This document shows, one piece after another, positions 1-4,895 of a stretch of DNA of 17,527 nt. The notes below the pieces were generated by a model. The model had not been told where the DNA came from. It was given only the letters and a program-made list of their open reading frames with translations, and did no database searches. The translations under genes were made by a program, and so were the position numbers. The DNA is from DUVY01 sp036562755 (GTDB lineage: Bacteria > Bacillota > Clostridia > Christensenellales > DUVY01): positions 1-17,527 of the forward strand of contig DATCJN010000027.1 in assembly GCA_036562755.1 (NCBI GenBank), read 5' to 3'. Every line of letters starts with the position of its first letter. Position 1 is the first letter of the stretch.

Positions 1-1
1 T

Positions 2-166
2 AGATACAGACAAGACGAGCAGAAAGTAAGAGTGCAAAAAATTGATAAGGGATACAGAGTAGAATTTTTTGAAAAACAGCGAGCCGTAACTCCCGGTCAA
101 TATGTGGTCTTTTACGATGATACCAATTGTTTGGGCGGCGGCGTAATCGAAGAAGTAATAAAATAG
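2..166 (+). CDS. mnmA: tRNA-specific 2-thiouridylase MnmA (C-terminal end only)
   Basis: The gene enters from the left edge and only its last 54 codons are present, ending at TAG 164-166. The frame starting at base 2 reads into a typical MnmA C-terminal beta-barrel: a V-T-P-G-Q-Y-V-V-F-Y segment followed by C-L-G-G-G-V-I near the end. The family installs sulfur at C2 of the wobble uridine (mnm5s2U34) of tRNA Lys, Glu and Gln, with ATP activation of the uridine and sulfur relayed from a cysteine desulfurase. The catalytic ATP-binding and cysteine regions lie outside the window, so function is inferred from the tail alone. This C-terminal motif is distinctive, and I am fairly sure of the call. 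Little spacing information is available except that the next gene begins 84 bases downstream behind its own strong ribosome binding site. Confidence 0.85.
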   Translation, partial: RYRQDEQKVRVQKIDKGYRVEFFEKQRAVTPGQYVVFYDDTNCLGGGVIEEVIK

Positions 167-187
167 ATTTTTCCAAAAAAATCTTTT
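165..187 (+). terminator. Possible weak terminator of mnmA
   Basis: AGATTTTT (165-172) can pair with AAAAATCT (177-184) across a 4-base loop, followed by a short T run to 187. The stem is 8 bp but almost entirely A-T, and it overlaps the mnmA stop codon. It could be a weak intrinsic terminator or a chance feature of AT-rich DNA. Confidence 0.35.
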
Positions 188-250
188 CAACGTTTTAAGT
201 ATAAATTATTTTAAAATAGCACACTCTTAACTATAGTTAGGAGGTGCTAT

Positions 251-1024
251 ATGCCGTATTATTTTCCAATCGGATTGATATTATTAGGTATTGTTTTAGT
301 TTTGATGCTATTCGGTGTCACACAACGCCTATTTGACAAATTAAGAATTTCCACCTTGTGGGCAGTTATATTAGTAATTGCTATCGGCGCGGGATATTTT
401 ATTCCTAACATAAGAGTAACAAATGTGTTCTCTTTTAACATCGGTGGATTTATTATACCCTTAATAATATGTTTGTATTTGCTGTTCTCAATAGGCTGGA
501 CATCAGACATGCTTAGAGCCTGGATATCTACGATAGTAACCGCAGGCGTAGTGCTCTTGTTATATTGGGTTCTTCCCACCAACACGCTTACTATGCAAAT
601 AGTTGCCGCGGTAATCGTAGGTATAGTCGCGGGCGCTTTGAGTTACTTAATTGGACGAAGCAGACGCGGAGCGTTTTTCTCCTCTGTAATGGGTATTTTT
701 ATAGGCGAAACAATAAGATTTTTGATTAACTATTACGGAAGAGGATTGGACGTAAGATTAGGTCTTGGCGTAGGCACGATGTTTGATACCATTATCATAG
801 CTTCGTTATCGGCATTCTTACTAGCAATAGCCATAGGCGAAATCAGAGAAAGAATGGTAACCGAAGCAAGAGGAAGACGCAGATACAGCTATGAAGCGGG
901 CGAATTTTATGACCGCGACAGATACAGAGGATATCAAAACACCGATTCTTATGCCGACAGCCATTACAATAATATAGCGGAAAGCGAACACCCTGAAGAT
1001 TATAACGACTATTTCAGGGACTAA
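251..1024 (+). CDS. Multi-pass membrane protein, probable DUF1614 family, with tyrosine-rich C-terminal tail
   Basis: Function is unknown. The 257-residue product is mostly membrane: hydrophobic segments lie at about residues 5-23, 34-51, 62-81, 92-108, 116-135, 141-159 and 179-197. A basic G-R-S-R-R-G motif is at 135-140 and an F-N-I-G-G-F-I-I-P segment at 62-70. Overall pattern and motifs resemble DUF1614 integral membrane proteins of Firmicutes; that assignment is from memory of the family. From about residue 200 the protein becomes soluble and strongly charged, and residues 210-257 contain nine tyrosines among Arg, Asp, Glu and Asn, which looks like a disordered tail. The start is well supported: GGAGGT at 240-245 lies 5 bases before the ATG. 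A 12-bp palindrome abuts the ribosome binding site. The gene stands alone between mnmA and a strong terminator, so it is probably monocistronic or read through from mnmA. Confidence 0.75.
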   Translation: MPYYFPIGLILLGIVLVLMLFGVTQRLFDKLRISTLWAVILVIAIGAGYFIPNIRVTNVFSFNIGGFIIPLIICLYLLFSIGWTSDMLRAWISTIVTAGVVLLLYWVLPTNTLTMQIVAAVIVGIVAGALSYLIGRSRRGAFFSSVMGIFIGETIRFLINYYGRGLDVRLGLGVGTMFDTIIIASLSAFLLAIAIGEIRERMVTEARGRRRYSYEAGEFYDRDRYRGYQNTDSYADSHYNNIAESEHPEDYNDYFRD

Positions 1025-1062
1025 TTAACGACTATATCCTAAAATATTATATCCCCCCCTTC

Positions 1063-1097
1063 AAAAACGGCTGTTATAATTAATAACAGCTGTTTTT
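1063..1097 (+). terminator. Strong rho-independent terminator
   Basis: AAAAACGGCTGTTAT (1063-1077) pairs with ATAACAGCTGTTTTT (1083-1097) along 15 bp with one G-U pair and a 5-base loop. The U tract is the end of the right arm. The A tract on the left arm means it could also work on the minus strand. It ends the membrane-protein transcript and insulates the der operon. Confidence 0.9.
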
Positions 1098-1144
1098 GAT
1101 TGTCCAAAATAAAATATCAAAGCGTTTATTTTTTGACGCCGTTA

Positions 1145-1153
1145 TGGTATTAT
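1145..1153 (+). promoter_or_regulatory. Candidate extended -10 promoter for der-plsY-SDR
   Basis: TGGTATTAT gives a TG dinucleotide, one base, then TATTAT (5 of 6 to the sigma-A -10 consensus). No good -35 lies at 17 bases; a TTGACG at 1133-1138 is too close to serve it. The predicted transcript would start near 1160, about 30 bases before der. It is the best candidate between the upstream terminator and der. Confidence 0.4.
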
Positions 1154-1179
1154 TTTATTGGCTAAATATTAATCAGACT

Positions 1180-1184
1180 AGGAG
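1180..1184 (+). promoter_or_regulatory. Ribosome binding site that fixes the der start
   Basis: AGGAG lies 7 bases upstream of a TTG codon at 1192. It decides for the TTG start over the longer open frame from 1096, which would begin inside the terminator. Confidence 0.8.
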
Positions 1185-1191
1185 TATTGTA

Positions 1192-2514
1192 TTGAAACCC
1201 ACCGTCGCAATAGTAGGCAAACCAAATACCGGAAAATCAACATTTTTCAATAGAATAAGCGGTCGTAGAATCTCAATTGTGCATGACATACCCGGCGTTA
1301 CTAGAGATAGAATTTTTGCCGAGGCCGATTGGGCGGGGCATAATTTTAACCTTGTGGATACGGGCGGATTGGAGCCTAATTCCGAGGACCAAATGCAACG
1401 CCATATAAGAAAACAGGCCGAGCTCGCTATCGCTACGGCAGACGTTATAGTTTTCTTTACAGATGTAAAACAAGGTATAACCGCTTCTGATTACGAAATA
1501 GCCGAATTACTAAGAACGGTAGGCAAGCCCGTTGTATTGGCAGTAAATAAACTGGACATTTATCAGCCTGATTTGTTGTACGATTTTTACAGCCTTGGTT
1601 ATTCTGATGTTTACGGCATAAGCGCCGAGCAGGGTTTGGGAATAGGAGATTTATTAGACAAGATAGTCAGCTTTTTCCCTAAAATCGAAGCATCGGACGA
1701 CGAATATGAGAATTATATAAAAATCGCCGTCGTGGGAAAACCTAATACGGGCAAATCTTCTTTAGTTAATAAGATCTTAGGCGAAGAAAGAGTAATAGTA
1801 AGCGATATCGCGGGCACGACTAGGGATTCAATTGATACTCCTGTGACTATTAACGGCGAGAATTATGTAATAATAGATACGGCGGGTTTAAGAAGAAAAA
1901 GGTCGGTCGACAGCGCTGTCGAGGCTATTAGCGCTATTCAAGCGATGAAATCTATTGAAAGAGCGGACGTAGTCTTGATAATGATGGACAGCTCGGAAAA
2001 CGCTATTTCCGAGCAAGACGTAAGAGTGGCGGGATATGTTCATGAAAAAGGCAAACCCTCGGTGATTGTCATGAACAAATGGGATTTGGTAGATAAGGAT
2101 ACTTACACCATAGAAAGATATAAAAAAGAATTGGACGAAAAACTCAAATTTATGAGTTATTATAAAGAGGTATTTATATCGGCAAAAACAGGCAAGAGAA
2201 TCGACAAATTGCTTGAATTAATAAAAGAAGTCTATCAAAACAGCCATCGTAGAGTATCGACGGGCGTGTTAAATGAAATAATTAGTAATGCGGTAGCCAC
2301 AACGCCGCCGCCAACAAGCGCCGGAAGACAGCTGAAGATTTATTATGCGACTCAAACAAAAACAGCGCCGCCGACATTTGTTTTTTTTGTAAATGACTAT
2401 AAGCTAATGCATTTTTCTTACGAAAGATATTTGGAGAATTGTTTAAGAAGCGCGTTAGATTTTTCGGGAACGCCGATATTATTACAACTAAAAAATAAAA
2501 CCAAAGGTGATTAA
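1192..2514 (+). CDS. der: Ribosome-associated GTPase Der (EngA)
   Basis: Der is an essential double GTPase that assists maturation of the 50S ribosomal subunit. The 440-residue product has the family's usual length and layout: G domain 1 with P-loop at 9-16, D-T-G-G at 56-59 and N-K-L-D at 119-122; G domain 2 with P-loop at 182-189, D-T-A-G at 229-232 and N-K-W-D at 295-298; then a KH-like domain from about 350 to the end. The start is a TTG with AGGAG 7 bases upstream; the frame is open for 32 codons further, but that region overlaps a terminator and does not match the family. Both P-loops read G-K-P-N-T-G-K-S where the family usually has N-V-G-K-S. The gene heads an operon with plsY, 2 bases downstream. 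Identity is very secure. Confidence 0.97.
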   Translation: MKPTVAIVGKPNTGKSTFFNRISGRRISIVHDIPGVTRDRIFAEADWAGHNFNLVDTGGLEPNSEDQMQRHIRKQAELAIATADVIVFFTDVKQGITASDYEIAELLRTVGKPVVLAVNKLDIYQPDLLYDFYSLGYSDVYGISAEQGLGIGDLLDKIVSFFPKIEASDDEYENYIKIAVVGKPNTGKSSLVNKILGEERVIVSDIAGTTRDSIDTPVTINGENYVIIDTAGLRRKRSVDSAVEAISAIQAMKSIERADVVLIMMDSSENAISEQDVRVAGYVHEKGKPSVIVMNKWDLVDKDTYTIERYKKELDEKLKFMSYYKEVFISAKTGKRIDKLLELIKEVYQNSHRRVSTGVLNEIISNAVATTPPPTSAGRQLKIYYATQTKTAPPTFVFFVNDYKLMHFSYERYLENCLRSALDFSGTPILLQLKNKTKGD

Positions 2515-2516
2515 AT

Positions 2517-3245
2517 ATGCCAGCCGGTATGATATTGTTTATAAAAATTGCGCTTTTAGTAGTTATTTCTTATTTTGTAGGCGGAATTCATTTTGCCGCC
2601 TTAATTTCCAAATTAAAAGGCGTAGATATAAAAACACTGGGAAGCGGAAACCCCGGCACGATGAATATGCTGAGAAATTTCGGCGTTTCAACCGCTGTGA
2701 TCACCTTAATTTTGGACGCTCTAAAAGGCGCTATACCGGCGCTGGCGGGATATTTTTTGTTGCAAAACGATGAGATTCTAAAAGGCGCCATATCTTCAGC
2801 GCCGCAATGGTTAGGGTATTACTTGGCGGGCGGCACAAAGGCCGGAGTGTATATCGGGGGCATAAGCGTTATATTAGGGCATATGTTTCCTGTTTTAAAG
2901 AAGTTTAAAGGCGGCAAGGGGGTAGCAAGCAGCGTTGGCGTATTCTTGGTCGCCAATCCTGTAATCACGGTTATAGCTTTTATTATTGCTTTTTTATATT
3001 TATATTTTGGCAAATATGGCTCTGTGGCTTCGTTTATATTTTTGGCCGGCTCTTCCATAGCCGAAATTGTTTTGGCTGTAATTTTTAAAGATAATTTTCT
3101 AGTAATAATCTTAATAGTCAGCATGCTGGCTTTGATTCTTTGGGCGCATAGGTCAAATATTGTAAGACTATTCAATGGAACAGAAAGCGATATTAATATA
3201 AAAAGACAAATTCAAAAAAAGAAAGAAGGAAAACTTCTTAATTAG
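2517..3245 (+). CDS. plsY: Glycerol-3-phosphate acyltransferase PlsY
   Basis: PlsY transfers an acyl group from acyl-phosphate (made by PlsX) to glycerol-3-phosphate, the first acylation in phosphatidic acid synthesis, in the cytoplasmic membrane. The three family motifs are present: G-S-G-N-P-G at 42-47, G-H-M-F-P-V with F-K-G-G-K-G-V at 121-136, and H-R-S-N-I-V-R-L-F-N-G-T-E at 211-223. Hydrophobic segments surround them. At 242 residues it is longer than the roughly 200 usual for the family; the extra length seems to fall mainly between motifs 1 and 2, about residues 82-110. Motif 1 continues T-M-N rather than the common A/S-T-N. The start ATG lies 6 bases after AAAGGTGA and 2 bases after the der stop, so the two are co-transcribed and probably coupled. 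Confidence 0.95.
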   Translation: MPAGMILFIKIALLVVISYFVGGIHFAALISKLKGVDIKTLGSGNPGTMNMLRNFGVSTAVITLILDALKGAIPALAGYFLLQNDEILKGAISSAPQWLGYYLAGGTKAGVYIGGISVILGHMFPVLKKFKGGKGVASSVGVFLVANPVITVIAFIIAFLYLYFGKYGSVASFIFLAGSSIAEIVLAVIFKDNFLVIILIVSMLALILWAHRSNIVRLFNGTESDINIKRQIQKKKEGKLLN

Positions 3246-3253
3246 AGGGTTGT

Positions 3254-4033
3254 ATGAAAAAAACGGCATTAATCACGGGCGCCAGCAGCGGAATAGGCTA
3301 CGAGCTGGCCCATATATTTGCAAAAGACGGATATAATCTTGTATTGGTCGCAAGAAGCCAAGACAAATTAATTAATTTAAAACAGGAGATAGAGGCGTTC
3401 TCCAATGTACATATCATAACCAAGGATTTATCAAAATCTGAAGCCGCGCAGGAAGTATTTGACGAGGTCAAAAGCGCTGGACTTAAAATTGATGTCTTGG
3501 TGAATAACGCAGGTTTTGGGGATTTCGGTCAATTTGCCGAATCCAACCTTTCTAAAATCAGTTCCATGATAGAACTCAATATAGGCGCTTTGACAAAACT
3601 GACCAGATTGTTTTTGCCTGAAATGATTGAGCGAAAAAGCGGAAAGATTCTTAACGTGGCCTCTTTGGGCAGTTTTCAGCCCGGGCCTTTGATGGCAGTT
3701 TATTACGCCTCAAAAGCGTATGTTTTGTCTTTTTCCGAAGCTATTGCCAGAGAACTTAAGGGAAGCGGCGTAACGGTTACTGCATTGTGCCCCGGCCCCA
3801 CCAGAACCAATTTTCAAGAGGCGGCAAATTTGGGAATGTCAGGATTATTTGTGAATTTGCAGGTAGCCGAAGCGAAGAAAGTGGCTGAGTTTGGCTACAA
3901 AAAAATGAAAAAAGGAAAAGTTATTGCAGTGCCGGGATTCTTTAATAAAATAGCCGTAATCGGCGTCAAATTGCTTCCAAGAAAGTTTATTAGAAATATG
4001 GTTTATAATATTCAAAAGCAAAGGGACAAATAG
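3254..4033 (+). CDS. Short-chain dehydrogenase/reductase (SDR), substrate unknown
   Basis: A classical SDR of 259 residues with a Rossmann fold. Visible landmarks are the cofactor glycine motif T-G-A-S-S-G-I-G at 8-15, N-N-A-G at 84-87, and the catalytic set N109, S137, Y150 and K154 (Y-Y-A-S-K). An Arg at 34 after the second strand (V-A-R-S) suggests NADP(H) preference, an inference. P-G-P-T-R-T-N-F near residue 180 is also family-typical. It most resembles the DltE/YqjQ-like COG0300 group, whose substrates are mostly unknown. The start has GAGGG 4 bases upstream and follows plsY by 8 bases, so it belongs to the der-plsY operon. The position suggests, but does not show, a role in lipid or envelope metabolism; many Clostridia have gpsA at this spot instead. 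Confidence 0.92.
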   Translation: MKKTALITGASSGIGYELAHIFAKDGYNLVLVARSQDKLINLKQEIEAFSNVHIITKDLSKSEAAQEVFDEVKSAGLKIDVLVNNAGFGDFGQFAESNLSKISSMIELNIGALTKLTRLFLPEMIERKSGKILNVASLGSFQPGPLMAVYYASKAYVLSFSEAIARELKGSGVTVTALCPGPTRTNFQEAANLGMSGLFVNLQVAEAKKVAEFGYKKMKKGKVIAVPGFFNKIAVIGVKLLPRKFIRNMVYNIQKQRDK

Positions 4034-4050
4034 TCTATTTTTAATCGGTA

Positions 4051-4080
4051 TTGACTTTAATGTCCTTTATGTAATATTAT
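4051..4080 (+). promoter_or_regulatory. Sigma-A-type promoter of the DtxR-family gene
   Basis: TTGACT (4051-4056; 5 of 6) and TATTAT (4075-4080; 5 of 6) are separated by 18 bases. The expected start point, 6-7 bases after the -10, falls on or beside the A of the ATG at 4087. Confidence 0.65.
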
Positions 4081-4087
4081 AGTATTA
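4072..4087. promoter_or_regulatory. Palindrome over the -10 and start of the DtxR-family gene (possible operator)
   Basis: TAATATTATAGTATTA is symmetric at 7 of 8 base pairs of the dyad (TAATA-n-TATA-n-TATTA). It covers the -10 and the predicted transcription start, an ideal place for autorepression. It does not resemble the published DtxR or MntR boxes I know, and an A-T-only palindrome can arise by chance. Confidence 0.3.
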
Positions 4088-4485
4088 TGACAATAGGAAA
4101 AAAGATTTCCCCTTCGTTAGAAGATTATTTGGAAGCAATATATAATTTAAGAAGGCTGAATTCCAGCGTTAGAGTTACCGATATCGCTATAGAATTAGGA
4201 ATTGCAAAACCAAGCGTAAATAACGCCATTAGCTTATTAAAAGAAAAAGGTTTTGTAAACCAAGAGAGATACGGTTTAGTGGAATTGACCGAGGCGGGAG
4301 AAAAACGCGCCGAATACATTTTGTCTAAACATACTAATATAAAAGCTTTTTTAATTAAGGTTTTAGGAGTGGACGAAGTAACGGCAGAAGTCGAGGCTTG
4401 CAAGATAGAGCATGTTATAAGCGACGATACTGTTTCAAGAATGAAATTATTGGTTAATAAGATAGAAGAAGATAAATATAAATAA
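4087..4485 (+). CDS. DtxR/MntR-family metal-dependent transcriptional repressor
   Basis: A 132-residue two-domain repressor: N-terminal winged helix-turn-helix (about 8-72, recognition region near K41-L51) and a dimerization/metal domain (about 73-132); there is no SH3-like third domain, as in MntR. Likely metal ligands are D13, E16, H82, E103, E108 and H109, matching MntR positions D8, E11, H77, E99, E102 and H103 by eye, while C105 sits where iron-sensing DtxR uses a cysteine. The family represses metal uptake genes when Mn or Fe is plentiful; the target genes here are not visible, since no transporter is adjacent. There is no ribosome binding site and the promoter lies directly before the ATG, so translation is probably leaderless. 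No alternative start codon exists until far into the protein. A terminator follows directly. Metal specificity is undecided. Confidence 0.9.
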   Translation: MTIGKKISPSLEDYLEAIYNLRRLNSSVRVTDIAIELGIAKPSVNNAISLLKEKGFVNQERYGLVELTEAGEKRAEYILSKHTNIKAFLIKVLGVDEVTAEVEACKIEHVISDDTVSRMKLLVNKIEEDKYK

Positions 4486-4511
4486 CCTTCTTGTTAGAAG
4501 GTTATTTTTTT
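4481..4511 (+). terminator. Rho-independent terminator after the DtxR-family gene
   Basis: AATAACCTTCT (4481-4491) and AGAAGGTTATT (4496-4506) form a perfect 11-bp stem with loop TGTT, followed by T's to 4511. The stop codon TAA (4483-4485) lies inside the left arm. Confidence 0.93.
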
Positions 4512-4550
4512 AGGTTTCAGATTATTTAATTTAAATATATTATTTTACAC

Positions 4551-4579
4551 TAGACTGTTAAAGTATTTTTTGCTACAAT
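4551..4579 (+). promoter_or_regulatory. Extended -10 promoter of yerC-pcrA-ligA
   Basis: TAGACT (4551-4556) lies 17 bases before TACAAT (4574-4579; 5 of 6), and a TG at 4571-4572 makes an extended -10. The start point should be near 4586, giving a leader of about 14 bases that contains the yerC ribosome binding site. Confidence 0.7.
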
Positions 4580-4599
4580 AGCATCGAGAGGTAATTCGT

Positions 4600-4893
4600 A
4601 TGTCGTCAAAATTCAAATCTCCTCAAGCGGATAAACTGTTTCAAGCTATTTTGTCCTTAAAAGACCTTGACGATTGCTATGATTTTTTTGAGGATCTATG
4701 CACGGTTGCAGAGCTTCGCGCAATGATTCAAAGATTTGAAATAGCGCTTATGCTGGACCAAGGCATGATTTATACCGAAATAACCAAAAAGACGGGCGCA
4801 AGCGCGGCCACCATTAGCCGCGTTCATAAATGTTTAAACTATGGGGAAAATGGTTACAGAAGAGCGATAGAGAGACTTAAAGGCAAAGAATAA
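4600..4893 (+). CDS. yerC: YerC/YecD-family TrpR-like putative transcriptional regulator
   Basis: A 97-residue all-helical protein of the TrpR superfamily as found in Firmicutes (YerC/YecD). The central E-L-R-A-M-I-Q-R-F-E segment (about 38-47) and a helix-turn-helix with T-E-I-T-K-K-T-G-A-S-A-A-T-I-S-R-V at about 59-75 are the recognisable parts. The regulon and ligand of this family are not established as far as I know; it lacks support for being a tryptophan repressor. AGAGG at 4587-4591 lies 8 bases before the ATG. It is the first gene of an operon with pcrA 2 bases downstream; in Bacillus subtilis yerC also lies near pcrA-ligA, so the neighbourhood is conserved. Its helix-turn-helix suggests DNA binding, perhaps at its own operon; that is inference. 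Confidence 0.9.
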   Translation: MSSKFKSPQADKLFQAILSLKDLDDCYDFFEDLCTVAELRAMIQRFEIALMLDQGMIYTEITKKTGASAATISRVHKCLNYGENGYRRAIERLKGKE

Positions 4894-4895
4894 CA

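Noticed and set aside
259..585. Minus-strand open frames opposite the membrane-protein gene, and similar ones opposite most other genes
   Set aside because: All sit antisense to well-supported genes, lack ribosome binding sites that I can see, and have no recognisable domains; they are shadows of + strand coding.
1133..1138. TTGACG as the -35 of the der promoter
   Set aside because: No fitting -10 lies 16-18 bases downstream; the better -10 at 1148 is only 9 bases away, so it is not paired with this hexamer.
1096..1191. A 32-codon N-terminal extension of Der from a TTG at 1096
   Set aside because: It begins inside the strong terminator hairpin, has no ribosome binding site, does not match the family, and the TTG at 1192 has AGGAG 7 bases upstream.
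2507..2773. An 88-codon + strand open frame overlapping der's end and plsY
   Set aside because: It is an alternative frame of the clearly recognisable plsY, with low-quality composition and no homology that I recognise.
4028..4042. Short hairpin AAATA-gtc-TATTT followed by T's after the SDR gene, as a terminator
   Set aside because: Only five A-T pairs with a 3-base loop; not credible as an efficient terminator.
4019..4068. Inverted repeat CAAAGGGACA (4019-4028) with TGTCCTTT (4061-4068)
   Set aside because: It needs a bulged G and a loop of about 32 bases, and the left arm is coding sequence; too weak to call a structure.
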